Positions 22,727 through 31,523 of a stretch of 38,051 nucleotides of DNA are shown piece after piece. Position numbers and translations under genes: made by a program. Positions within the stretch are counted from its first letter, which is position 1. The number at the start of each line of letters is the position of its first letter. The stretch spans positions 1-38,051 of the forward strand of contig CAKQXQ010000022.1 in assembly GCA_934292805.1 (NCBI GenBank), written 5' to 3'. This stretch comes from an uncultured Roseburia sp. (lineage in GTDB: Bacteria > Bacillota > Clostridia > Lachnospirales > Lachnospiraceae). The notes beneath the pieces are model-generated. The model saw only the letters and a list, made by a program, of their open reading frames with translations. It was not told the origin of the DNA and made no database searches.

Positions 22727-24358
22727 CTAGAAAAACCCCTGCATTCCCTGGCTGTAAAAGCTTAACTCGCTCAACCCCTCTGCCACGAATGGGATCACCA
22801 TTTTCACCATAATAAGCAGAAAAAACGGAATATATGCGATCATTCTTGCCAGTGCAACACATTCACTCTGATAATGATTCTGTTCCTGCGTGTACTTCTT
22901 CAGGAAATATTCCCTTTCCTTTTCCAGCCCCATAAAAGCTTCCCCAACCGGGAGCTCTTCACAGAATTCCAGTGCATCGCAGATTCTTTGTACCGGTTCA
23001 TCCGGTATCTCTTTTTTCAATTTTTGTAAAGTTTTGCTTCTGTGATAAGAAAAATGATCGACTGCCTCTGCGATCTGCCCCCTGAAAATCTCAGCAAAAT
23101 TCTCCATATGTACCAGAATATCTTCCACTGTAATACGTTCATAATGGATCATAAGAAGCGTTACTGTTTGTAAACGCAGACTTTCGGTCATTCTTTTTTC
23201 CCTGATCTTCCACTCTCGTGCGGCGAGCTGTATCTCCGGAATTACTGCTGCAGTGCACGCAGCCAGAATTGCAAAGATCACACTATACCACTGCATTTTC
23301 ATCTTTTGATAACGCTCTGCCTGGGAAATCATCGCTGTTTCCAGTTCTTTTTGTGCTTCTTCCTTATCACTGATGCCCAGTACTTCCAGAAGCTCTTTCC
23401 ACAGAACCTGCGTATCCGGCAGCATACCCTCTCCTGTTCTTTCCTGACTTATCATGTCACAGATAAGAATCTCATATAGTTCATCCGCCCGTCCCTGTTG
23501 TTCTCTGTCCAAAACCATTCTGCGGTATTGCGGAATATGATTCTCTGCCAGGATCACACTCTTTCCCGCGTTCTGATAAAACACCAAAAAGAACATCACA
23601 ACGAAAAAACCGGCAAGAAAAAAACATACCTTTCTGACCAGGAATTCTCTGATATTTCCAAACCCCTGCAGCTTTTTTAATTTTTCATTTTTCTTCAGGC
23701 ACCTCGTATAATTTTTCTTTATATACCGGTCTATGCCTTCCTGGATCCACGGATATTCCAGCAACCGTCGTTCCAGCATATATTTTTTGTCTGCCTCATC
23801 CATTGGAAGCATTAACCACATGATCGTACGATATACCGCATAGGTAGCCAAAAATAAAATCAGTGTTCCCAGTATTCCAAAATTACCATGATAATACGAT
23901 TGCAGACCATCCGATACAGACATCGCCCATCTCTCTGTCAAAGGAAGTGCAAAAAATGGCAATAGTGCCAGCAGATCCAATCCAAGGAATCCATGCATTT
24001 TTGTCCTGCATAGTAAAAGATTCTGTCTTATCTCCTCTTTTAAATACTGCATATTCTTCTGGAATACAGAATTTCCTTCTGACTGCTCATCGCCATCTTC
24101 TTCAATAATACCGCAGATTGCCCTATATTCCTTCACATAGGGATGTTCTTCCGGCAAAACGATCTCTTCCTTTTCTTCTACTTCAAAAGAGGCTTCTTCA
24201 ATATTCTGCGTTTTCCCATATGCGACCATCAGTTCTGAGAGATAATGTTCAAACTTCTCCTCTCCTGTCATCGTTTTACGGAACAGTTTTTTCTTTCTGT
24301 CATAGAAAAGGAAGACAGCAAAAAGTATTATGCAGCATAGGAGATTAAATATCCACAT
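22727..24358 (-). CDS. TadB/TadC-like inner membrane platform protein
   Basis: A 543-residue membrane protein with spans at about 3-18, 124-140, 160-183, 244-262, 356-374 and 505-527. The C-terminal ~200 residues resemble a GspF/TadC domain: a cytoplasmic helical bundle with LLMIHYERITVEDILVHMENFAE and the AFMGLEKEREYF stretch, then a final span. Such proteins form the membrane platform moved by the CpaF ATPase. Here a single gene stands where canonical Tad loci carry tadB and tadC as two ~300-residue proteins, so this may be a fused or diverged version (inference). It overlaps the ATPase gene by 14 bp. Confidence 0.75.
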   Translation of the reverse strand: MWIFNLLCCIILFAVFLFYDRKKKLFRKTMTGEEKFEHYLSELMVAYGKTQNIEEASFEVEEKEEIVLPEEHPYVKEYRAICGIIEEDGDEQSEGNSVFQKNMQYLKEEIRQNLLLCRTKMHGFLGLDLLALLPFFALPLTERWAMSVSDGLQSYYHGNFGILGTLILFLATYAVYRTIMWLMLPMDEADKKYMLERRLLEYPWIQEGIDRYIKKNYTRCLKKNEKLKKLQGFGNIREFLVRKVCFFLAGFFVVMFFLVFYQNAGKSVILAENHIPQYRRMVLDREQQGRADELYEILICDMISQERTGEGMLPDTQVLWKELLEVLGISDKEEAQKELETAMISQAERYQKMKMQWYSVIFAILAACTAAVIPEIQLAAREWKIREKRMTESLRLQTVTLLMIHYERITVEDILVHMENFAEIFRGQIAEAVDHFSYHRSKTLQKLKKEIPDEPVQRICDALEFCEELPVGEAFMGLEKEREYFLKKYTQEQNHYQSECVALARMIAYIPFFLLIMVKMVIPFVAEGLSELSFYSQGMQGFF

Positions 24359-25925
24359 TTAAAAATTCCTCTCTTTCCTGTTTTGTCAGCCACTTTTCCA
24401 TCTCTTTTCTTGTTCCGCTGCTGATTCTTCCCTTCTGTACATACCCTTTTCCGTCATAAACCAGCAATTCGACGATGCGGCATCCATCCGGACTTTCTGC
24501 ATCCTGTACAATTTCATTTATCCGCTCGATATAACGTTCTCCTTCTCTGCTCATATGAAGATGTACATCAAATCGCACGACTTCCACGACCTGTTCCAGA
24601 GCAACTTTCTCAGACTGGAAGCTCCCTTCTTTTAACAGGCTGTTACGCAGAGAAAGTAAAAGGCTTCTGGTCGTTTTGGCATGATGTGTGAAAATAGTAA
24701 AAAGAGAACCGGTCTGTCCGCTTTCAATCATCCAGGACGCGACCTTTGCACTGACGACTTCCCCGATAATGCTGACTGCACCATCGGTTTTCTTCTGAAC
24801 CTCCAATGCTTCCCAGCCTCCGATCCCGCCTTTGTGCTGTACATCAGCAGTCTCACGGAAAGTAACAATATTCCTGTCACCATAGCGTTCACGCAGATGA
24901 AGTTCGAATGCCAGTTCCAGTACGCGGATCGTGTATTCTTGCGGTATCTCCTCAACCATGGATGTTAACAGCGTCGTCTTTCCGCATCCCTGCATACCGG
25001 TGATCGCCGTCACCTGGCATCCTTTCATAAGCCATTTCAGCAAAGTTACCGGAAGTGCGGCATTTTCACCCGTTACCAGCTGTTTTAGAGAAATATCCGG
25101 AATATTATCTAACTTACGCACAAAAAACATCCAGTTTTCAGCAAAGTCCGGTCTTGCGGCAACAACTCTTGCATGATCTGCCATTTCATGCACCATATAG
25201 CCTTTTTTTCTGGAAATCTCACCAGGTTGATGATAACGGCACAGATTTCTTGCAATCCGTTCCATCTCTTCTTCTGACTCAAAATCCAGAAACGGAAGTG
25301 CAATACTTCTACCATGATAGAAAATCCATGCACTGTGATAATCCCCTGCTTTTCCGGAAACACCTCCTGAGACTCCATCGATTTTCATATCACGGATCTC
25401 ATCAATTGCACCTAACCCCTTGTAATAGGCATATACCTTCTGTGAAAGGAGCTCCAGCTGTTCGATAAAAGAAAGCGGTCTTGCCCTTCTTGCATAAAGC
25501 AGTTCCATCTCTTCACCACTGATATAGTTCCTTCCATTTTGCAAAAATCCACCATCGCAGATCAGATGTTCCAGTGCCTCCATCTGGTATTCTTTCTCAT
25601 ATAAATAAAGCAAAATGTCAAACATCGTATCCTCTCTTGCCAGCCCCTCTCTGGAAAATAGAAATGTTTCATTTATTTTTTCCTCATCCATCAAAAGACT
25701 GTTCAGAAGAAATTCTTCAATAAAAGTGATCAGATATTCTTTTACATTTCTGTTTCCGGTTCCCGCAGCTTTTAAGTTTCTTCGCAGATCCTCTTTTTGT
25801 CTTTCCAGACGCGTCATCTGCTTTTCATCCAGCTTCAATTCGTATAGATTCCTTCGCAGAATCTGATTCACGTGTTCACTTACCTTCTCCACGAGTTCCT
25901 GTCTCTGTATGATCTTCTTCTCCAT
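24345..25925 (-). CDS. CpaF/TadA-type secretion ATPase
   Basis: A 526-residue type II/IV secretion ATPase. A long helical N-terminal region (to ~170) leads into the CpaF N-domain. The motor shows Walker A GMQGCGKTT at 310-318, the acidic Asp-box region after FRETADVQHKGG, Walker B SIIGEVVSAK at 385-394 (Glu389) and the His-box FTHHAKTT at 412-419. ATP hydrolysis would drive assembly or retraction of the pilin-like subunits. The arginine-rich ExRGxE element common in CpaF is replaced by GEVVSAK. The ATG at 25925 has only a weak ribosome site and overlaps the upstream gene by 50 bp, so a GTG further in (for example 25892 or 25871) is possible. Confidence 0.85.
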   Translation of the reverse strand: MEKKIIQRQELVEKVSEHVNQILRRNLYELKLDEKQMTRLERQKEDLRRNLKAAGTGNRNVKEYLITFIEEFLLNSLLMDEEKINETFLFSREGLAREDTMFDILLYLYEKEYQMEALEHLICDGGFLQNGRNYISGEEMELLYARRARPLSFIEQLELLSQKVYAYYKGLGAIDEIRDMKIDGVSGGVSGKAGDYHSAWIFYHGRSIALPFLDFESEEEMERIARNLCRYHQPGEISRKKGYMVHEMADHARVVAARPDFAENWMFFVRKLDNIPDISLKQLVTGENAALPVTLLKWLMKGCQVTAITGMQGCGKTTLLTSMVEEIPQEYTIRVLELAFELHLRERYGDRNIVTFRETADVQHKGGIGGWEALEVQKKTDGAVSIIGEVVSAKVASWMIESGQTGSLFTIFTHHAKTTRSLLLSLRNSLLKEGSFQSEKVALEQVVEVVRFDVHLHMSREGERYIERINEIVQDAESPDGCRIVELLVYDGKGYVQKGRISSGTRKEMEKWLTKQEREEFLNVDI

Positions 25926-26724
25926 CCTGTGTTAAATTTTGCATCAGAACCTGCACCGCACGCTCCAGTTCCTCAAAAAAGTAATCCCGCATGTCGGTCG
26001 GCAGCAATGTCTTCTTCCCTTTCATATATTTGTCTAATTTTCCAAGATTACATGCCAGCTGAAATTCCGGATTATATGGAACCACTCCCAGCTTTTCCGG
26101 TGCAATCCGGTATATTCTGTTAATGTTCTTCTTGTTATATATGGAATCTTTCTGATAACTGCTGATAAAATAGACTGTCTTGCCTGCCAGCTCCTGCTGG
26201 TTTGCAAAGAAATGATCGAGTCCCTTCGAAGACTGCCTGAAATTAACAACTACCAGGTCTGCCTTCTTCATCTGATCCTTCGTCCATTCATCCTGTTCAG
26301 TGCCGCAATCAATAAACGAGAAATCCATCATTTCATCGGTAAGCTCTATTACCTGTTCTAAAATCTTCTGCCGCTCCCCCGGATAATATTCACTCAAAAC
26401 ATGATTTCCCTGTGGCAGACAGTATAGTGCCCCTTTTCCGATGATCTGTAACGCTTCTTCCAGATGATTTCTTGTGATAGCTCCTTCTTTTCCTGCGGTA
26501 AGAAGATAATCCATCCCCTTTAAGGCATAGTAAGAACAGTCTTCCTTTACCAGATGATCTTCTCTGCCTGTAAAATTAACCGACAGATCCCTAAGCTGCT
26601 TTCCTGTCTGGATCAGTGCAACTTTGCAGGATCGTCTGGAAGCTAACATCGTTGCCGCAGCGATCATGTTAGAGGTCGTTCCACAATCCTGTTCTTCACT
26701 CCAAAAAACAATCTTCAAAGACAT
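25876..26724 (-). CDS. TadZ/CpaE-like (MinD family) protein with degenerate P-loop
   Basis: A 282-residue protein with the alternating strand-helix pattern of MinD/ParA ATPases. KIVFWSEEQDCGTTSNM aligns with the deviant Walker A start (KGGxGKT). The catalytic lysines are absent and the GTTS end remains. DFSFIDCG matches the Walker A' Asp region and ADLVVVNFRQS the later strand. TadZ/CpaE proteins localise Tad machines, and atypical ATPase sites are known in that family. No N-terminal receiver domain is present. It overlaps the genes on both sides (10 bp and 50 bp), so it belongs to the operon. Confidence 0.7.
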   Translation of the reverse strand: MSLKIVFWSEEQDCGTTSNMIAAATMLASRRSCKVALIQTGKQLRDLSVNFTGREDHLVKEDCSYYALKGMDYLLTAGKEGAITRNHLEEALQIIGKGALYCLPQGNHVLSEYYPGERQKILEQVIELTDEMMDFSFIDCGTEQDEWTKDQMKKADLVVVNFRQSSKGLDHFFANQQELAGKTVYFISSYQKDSIYNKKNINRIYRIAPEKLGVVPYNPEFQLACNLGKLDKYMKGKKTLLPTDMRDYFFEELERAVQVLMQNLTQDGEEDHTETGTRGEGK

Positions 26725-27374
26725 TCCCCCCTTTTCGCACGGCGCATGCCGTTTACAATCTCACGAAACTCACACTCTGAGATTGTTCTGCACAAGTGAA
26801 GAAGAACCTTCTCAAATTCTCTGGATAAATTCAGAAAATTATGATATCCGTCATACTGCATCATCATCCTGCAGCACTCGTCCTCTTCCGAAAAAGGCAG
26901 AAAAAGCCTTTCTAAAATAAAACAGTTGTCATCCGGGATAAATTTTCGAAACCCTTTCATGCTCATGTAGCTTCGACAGAAATTGCGAAACAGAATGCTT
27001 ACCGGGATCCTTGTTCCTGCCACAAGGTCTCTGTACTTCTCCAGTTCGTATTTCTCACACATGATCACACATACCAGTTCATCACAATTTGCAAATGCTT
27101 CCTCGTCGGGCCAGCTGCCAAGATTAATGATCGTATAATCATAATCACCGTCCCGCCACAGCACACTTTCCGTCTGTGTCCTGTAATCCACATTCTTGTA
27201 CGTAATAATACTCATTGCTTCGTCTGGTCTGGGTATGCAGAATCTCATCTTCTGCTCGAATGAATTGTCAATGATGAGAACACGGCTCTTCATGTTCTCC
27301 AAGATGCTGCCAAGATAGATACAAATATCTGTCTGCTCGCAGCCGTATATGCCAATTATCTTATGCTTGCTCAC
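26715..27374 (-). CDS. Second TadZ-like protein, P-loop lost, first gene of Tad-like operon
   Basis: A 219-residue protein from the GTG at 27374, chosen because AGGAGG lies 6-7 bp before it. A start at 27398 has no good site. The fold pattern again resembles MinD: IIGIYGCEQTDICIYLGSIL takes the place of the P-loop, with no lysine or Gly-Lys-Thr left. SRVLIIDNSF, then DYDYTIINLGSWPD and ELVCVIMCEKYELEKYRDL match the later strands. It probably acts with the next gene's product as a pseudo-ATPase pair. The C-terminus is rich in cysteine and methionine (CCRMMM). This reading rests on pattern alone and is less sure than for its neighbour. Confidence 0.55.
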   Translation of the reverse strand: MSKHKIIGIYGCEQTDICIYLGSILENMKSRVLIIDNSFEQKMRFCIPRPDEAMSIITYKNVDYRTQTESVLWRDGDYDYTIINLGSWPDEEAFANCDELVCVIMCEKYELEKYRDLVAGTRIPVSILFRNFCRSYMSMKGFRKFIPDDNCFILERLFLPFSEEDECCRMMMQYDGYHNFLNLSREFEKVLLHLCRTISECEFREIVNGMRRAKRGECL

Positions 27375-27442
27375 TTCCTGCCTCCTAAACTGATGCACGG
27401 ATGTTCCTCGATAATCAACATTTATTTGAAAAAGATGTGCTT

Positions 27443-27471
27443 ATCTTACTTCTTTTCCCTACATATGTAAA
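27443..27471 (-). promoter_or_regulatory. Promoter of Tad-like operon
   Basis: On the minus strand TTTACA (27466-27471) and TAAGAT (27443-27448) are exactly 17 bp apart, about 70 bp before the GTG start at 27374. On the other strand a TATAAT at 27553-27558 probably serves the divergent DegV gene. Confidence 0.65.
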
Positions 27472-27596
27472 GACTATTTTTGAATTTTATATATTTTTAA
27501 TATTTTCTGCTTTATTTTTCTATTTTTTATTTTCTTTCTGCTTACTTTTATATATAATAAATTGCGTAACTAAAACAGCTTATCCAAGGAGGCTTT

Positions 27597-28469
27597 ATGA
27601 AAGACTTTATTATAACAACAGATACAACCACCGATTTACCGGCGGACTATATCAGTGAACATCATATCGGCATGATGTCCCTGCCATATACGATTGAAGG
27701 AAATACCTACACATGGGAGCATTCCCTTCCTGAAAAAGAATTCTATACTATGATGCGGAACGGATCTCTTCCAACCACATCACAGGCAAACCCACAGGAG
27801 GCTTCGGATCTTTTTGAGACGATCATAAAGGAGCAGGATGTCCATATTCTCCATATTGCATTTTCATCCGGTCTCAGCGGTACTTACAACAGCTGCCGCC
27901 TTGCTGCCATGAATCTTTCAGAAAAATATCCTGACAACAAAATCATTGTCATAGATTCTCTCTGTGCAAGCATGGGGGAGGGACTTTTGGTTCATAAGGC
28001 AGTTACGATGAAAGAAAACGGAAAAAGCATGGAAGAGATTGCCGAATGGCTGGAAGAAAATAAATTACATATCGTTCACAATTTTACTGTTGATGATCTT
28101 TTTCACCTTTATCGCGGCGGACGTGTTTCCAAGGCTGCTGCGATCGTCGGAAGCATGATCAGTTTAAAACCTGTTCTTCATGTTGACAATGAAGGTCATC
28201 TGATCCCTCTTTCCAAGGTTCGCGGACGTAAAAAATCCCTGATCGCACTCGTTGACAGTATGGAAAAACAGATTGGTTCCTGGCGTGATAAAAATGATGT
28301 TGTTTTTATCTCGCATGGTGATTCTTACGAAGATGCACAGTTTGTTGCAGATCTGATCAAAGAGCGTCTTGGTATTGACCGGTTTATGATCCACACGATC
28401 GGTCCTACAATAGGAGCACACTCCGGTCCTGGAACGATCGCACTGTTTTATATGGGAGATTATCGTTAA
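27597..28469 (+). CDS. DegV family fatty acid-binding protein
   Basis: A 290-residue protein of standard DegV length. The N-terminus DFIITTDTTTDLP is the family's first strand and loop. LPTTSQANP carries the conserved TSQ, and IAFSSGLSGTYNSC the central fatty acid headgroup loop. HLYRGGRVSKAAAIVG and the IGAHSGPGTIALFYMG C-terminus complete the pattern. DegV/FakB proteins bind a fatty acid and present it to the kinase FakA for acyl-phosphate formation. No fakA is in the window. GGAGG precedes the ATG, and a terminator at 28521-28559 ends the gene. Confidence 0.93.
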   Translation: MKDFIITTDTTTDLPADYISEHHIGMMSLPYTIEGNTYTWEHSLPEKEFYTMMRNGSLPTTSQANPQEASDLFETIIKEQDVHILHIAFSSGLSGTYNSCRLAAMNLSEKYPDNKIIVIDSLCASMGEGLLVHKAVTMKENGKSMEEIAEWLEENKLHIVHNFTVDDLFHLYRGGRVSKAAAIVGSMISLKPVLHVDNEGHLIPLSKVRGRKKSLIALVDSMEKQIGSWRDKNDVVFISHGDSYEDAQFVADLIKERLGIDRFMIHTIGPTIGAHSGPGTIALFYMGDYR

Positions 28470-28520
28470 CAGACGAAGAAAACGTTGTTTTTGCGAATGC
28501 TTCATTCTCTAAATGGAAAA

Positions 28521-28559
28521 GGGCTATGCACTGTTTTTAACATATTCAGTGCATAGCCC
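28521..28559. terminator. Shared terminator of DegV and sugar-kinase genes
   Basis: A perfect 13-bp stem, GGGCTATGCACTG (28521-28533) with CAGTGCATAGCCC (28547-28559), is flanked by A and T runs, so it can stop convergent transcripts. Confidence 0.92.
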
Positions 28560-28574
28560 CTTTACTTTCTTTTT

Positions 28575-29549
28575 TTAATTTGTTTTCTTTTTATAGCTTT
28601 CTAAAACATTATAAATCTCTTCTTTTTCCGGCATCACACGCAGTGCACCTTTTTTCGTTGTAATAAGTGCTGCAGCAGCATTTGCGGTCTGAAGCATTTC
28701 ACATACTTGTTTTCTTGATAAATTGAGTCCATGATCCAGTACATAATTAATAACACATCCCATAAATGTATCACCTGCACCTGTTGTTTCAATTGTCGTT
28801 TCCATATGATATGCCGGCATTTGTATGCATTCGTTATTGACATATGCTATACTTCCCTCTGCACCAAGTGATACTAATATCAGTGGAATATTATATTTAT
28901 CATGCAGATACCTGACAGCTTTTTCATAATCCCGGATAGACGTAAACCATTGAATTTCATTATCAGATATCTTTAAAATATCGCACTGGCTTATTCCATA
29001 TTCTGTCTGTGCTTTTGCATCTTCCATATTTCCCCACAGCGGTTCTCTTATATTGGGATCGAATGAAATCATGGCACCTGCACTTTTAGCAATTTCTACA
29101 GCTGTCTTAGTCGCTTTTCTGCACTCTTCATGAGTCATTGACAATGTTCCGAAATGAAATAATTTACAATTTGACAGCAGATCCCTGTTTAAATCTGATT
29201 CTGTCAGCATCATATCAGCACCGGGTTTTCTGTAAAAGGAAAAATCTCTGTCCCCATCCGCTTTCGTATGTACAAAAGCCAGTGTTGTATTCACATTATA
29301 ATCCACACACAGGCCCTGCGTATCGATTCCAAGTTCTTCCAATGTCTCTCTTAACAATTCTCCGAACATATCCTGCCCTATCTTACCTATAAAAGCAGTT
29401 TCCTTCCCAAATCGTTTCAACATTGCAAGAACATTGCAAGGTGCACCGCCCGGATTAGCTTCAAACATTCTATTATTTTGTCTGCTTAATCCATTTTCAG
29501 TAAAATCAATTAATAATTCGCCTAATGCTACTACATCATATGTTTTCAT
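28575..29549 (-). CDS. PfkB family sugar kinase, probable fructokinase
   Basis: A 324-residue ribokinase-fold enzyme. The N-terminal GELLIDFT and NPGGAPCNVLAML motifs match fructokinases of the ScrK type. FDPNIR and the C-terminal TTGAGDTFMG (catalytic Asp near residue 261) form the phosphoryl-transfer site. It should phosphorylate a furanose sugar, fructose being most likely, taken up or released by the genes upstream. It is the last gene of the minus-strand sugar operon, 12 bp after the GH172 gene. Other PfkB substrates, such as ketodeoxygluconate or ribose, are possible by family alone. The NPGGAPCN motif and the gene neighbours favour fructose. Confidence 0.85.
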   Translation of the reverse strand: MKTYDVVALGELLIDFTENGLSRQNNRMFEANPGGAPCNVLAMLKRFGKETAFIGKIGQDMFGELLRETLEELGIDTQGLCVDYNVNTTLAFVHTKADGDRDFSFYRKPGADMMLTESDLNRDLLSNCKLFHFGTLSMTHEECRKATKTAVEIAKSAGAMISFDPNIREPLWGNMEDAKAQTEYGISQCDILKISDNEIQWFTSIRDYEKAVRYLHDKYNIPLILVSLGAEGSIAYVNNECIQMPAYHMETTIETTGAGDTFMGCVINYVLDHGLNLSRKQVCEMLQTANAAAALITTKKGALRVMPEKEEIYNVLESYKKKTN

Positions 29550-29561
29550 AAAGCTACCTTC

Positions 29562-30647
29562 CTACCTTGGCCATCTGTCTTTTTTATCCATTAAAGGAAT
29601 AAATTTCTGATGTGGTTCACTCTGATACCAATATGCTACACTTGCGACATCATCCTGTCTCTCAAATAACCCTTTATAGCATACACCAATCTGTTGGATC
29701 GTCACTTTCAAATTTTCTTCAAAACAAATTGGATCCTGCAAATGCCATCTGTAAAATCCTCGCATTGGTGGACAATCATCATTATGATATGGGTTGTGCA
29801 CTAATTCATCATGTGCTGAATAATAAGGATATCCTAAAAACGGAGAATTGTATGTCTGTTCTACCGTTTTTCCGTTTACCTGATGTGCAAAACTCCATGA
29901 TCCACCAAAATAATCTTCTGTTCCAGTGCCACAAATGGTCGGATACTCTTCATCTCCGTCAATATAAAATTTAACCTCACCTTCTCCCCACCAATATCTC
30001 TCAAGTGTTGTCAATGCAAGATATGTACCGATATAATGTCCTTTTCCTTTCACATTGTCCAAAATAACATAATCATTTGCAATTTCTGTAATTTTTTGAC
30101 GACGCCACTGAGCATGGAAATAAGCTGTGTCTTCTGGTAATTCATCGTATAAGCAGTAATCTACCTGATAAAAAAAGGCCGGAATAGGATTATCATGCTG
30201 ATTTTCCAATGTGATCCGTGCTTTCTTACGGAATGGCATTTGAAAATAACTGTTAAATCCTCTGTTAGGAATTACTGCTATCGGTAATGATGTCACTATA
30301 CATTCCCTTGCAAAACCGCAGCAGAAAAAATCACCCAGCGGACTTTCAACAGATGGAACTTCCTCGTCATCCCAGTACATGCGAAGTACCAGGTCACGAA
30401 GTACATAACAGTCTGCATCAGATGTCTTATTATCAACTGTGATCCAGATATGCTGAATCATACCTGGTCCATCCATTTCGGCTAACACTACCGTTTCATT
30501 TGGCATAATATTTTTCAAACATGGACTGCCTTTTCTTGAAGGTCCCAGATGGCTTGCCGCCATTCCGCCTTTTCCTTTTTCTCCAGTTGGATTTTCCGCA
30601 TTTATAGCTCTTGATCTTCCATTTCTTAATCTGAAAATTTCTGACAT
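29562..30647 (-). CDS. GH172 (DUF2961) furanosidase
   Basis: A 361-residue protein of the DUF2961 family, now glycoside hydrolase family 172. Characterised members act on alpha-D-fructofuranosides such as difructose dianhydride I and on D-arabinofuranosides. Family marks are ENPTGEKGKGG near the N-terminus, GMIQHIWIT, the SPLGDFFCCG loop, RGFNSYFQMPF and the GTGTEDYFGGSW motif near the C-terminal third. The catalytic glutamates, as I recall the family, fall in GEGEVKFYIDGD and GTGTEDYF. There is no signal peptide, so the enzyme works in the cytoplasm on an imported sugar. The ATG at 30647 is used for its GGAGG site. A fructokinase-like gene next door supports a fructose-containing substrate (inference). 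Confidence 0.85.
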   Translation of the reverse strand: MSEIFRLRNGRSRAINAENPTGEKGKGGMAASHLGPSRKGSPCLKNIMPNETVVLAEMDGPGMIQHIWITVDNKTSDADCYVLRDLVLRMYWDDEEVPSVESPLGDFFCCGFARECIVTSLPIAVIPNRGFNSYFQMPFRKKARITLENQHDNPIPAFFYQVDYCLYDELPEDTAYFHAQWRRQKITEIANDYVILDNVKGKGHYIGTYLALTTLERYWWGEGEVKFYIDGDEEYPTICGTGTEDYFGGSWSFAHQVNGKTVEQTYNSPFLGYPYYSAHDELVHNPYHNDDCPPMRGFYRWHLQDPICFEENLKVTIQQIGVCYKGLFERQDDVASVAYWYQSEPHQKFIPLMDKKDRWPR

Positions 30648-30662
30648 TGTTCTAACCTCCAC

Positions 30663-31508
30663 TTATTGTTTCACACCGCCTGCCATAACACCTTCCATAA
30701 TTTGCTTTTCAAAAAGAAGTACAAAAATAATTATTGGCAGCAGGATGATACAGCCAACTGTACTTATCAGATCCCACGGCATACTATATGATGTTTCTCT
30801 CGGAATAGTTGTGATAGCAACACTCAATACCTCAATTTTCTGTGCAAAAAACAGTGGTGTAAATAAATCATTCAGACAATTGATGAAGTTGATAATCAAT
30901 ATCGTAGCAACTGCCGGTTTCATCAAAGGAAGCGTAATATGAAACAATTTCTGGAACATATTAGCTCCATCTATTTCTGCTGCTTCATCCAGAGAAACAG
31001 GAATTTCACTTAAGAAATTACCTAATATCAACATAGTAAATGGAATCAGCGAACTTGTATACATAATGACCAAACCCGGAAATGTATCAATTAATCCAAA
31101 GTTTTTCATCAAATCATACAATGGTCTTGCTGTCACGATCCCCGGAATTAAAGCTGATGCTACTATCGCTGCATACACAAATGTGAGTCCTTTTGACGAA
31201 TACCGGGTAAATGCATAAGCTGCCATTAAACAGATAACTGTTGATAAAATCAATGAAAAACCTGTAATGATTGCGGTATTTAAAATTTTTTCTCCCAGAT
31301 TCATCTGTGTAAAAATTCTGACATAATTATCCAATGTCGGATGTTGCGGTATATAATGAATCGGTGAGCTAAACAGCTCTTCTGCCGGTGAGATAGATGA
31401 TGTAAAAATCCAAAGCAGCGGAAGTAAAATAATAAAAGCGACTATCAATATCAATAACCATTTGAACGCTGTCACCAGAATTCTTTTTGTTTTTGATTTC
31501 ATTTTCAA
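30663..31508 (-). CDS. Carbohydrate ABC transporter permease, MalG type
   Basis: A 281-residue inner membrane permease with six expected spans, starting at about residue 12. It has the ATPase-contacting EAA loop EAAEIDGANMFQKLF followed by ITLPLMKP, as in CUT1 (MalG/LacG) proteins. It pairs with the permease gene just upstream (15 bp gap). No ATP-binding gene is in the cluster, which is normal where a shared MsmK-type ATPase serves several sugar transporters (inference). Confidence 0.93.
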   Translation of the reverse strand: MKMKSKTKRILVTAFKWLLILIVAFIILLPLLWIFTSSISPAEELFSSPIHYIPQHPTLDNYVRIFTQMNLGEKILNTAIITGFSLILSTVICLMAAYAFTRYSSKGLTFVYAAIVASALIPGIVTARPLYDLMKNFGLIDTFPGLVIMYTSSLIPFTMLILGNFLSEIPVSLDEAAEIDGANMFQKLFHITLPLMKPAVATILIINFINCLNDLFTPLFFAQKIEVLSVAITTIPRETSYSMPWDLISTVGCIILLPIIIFVLLFEKQIMEGVMAGGVKQ

Positions 31509-31523
31509 CCTCTCCTTCTCATT

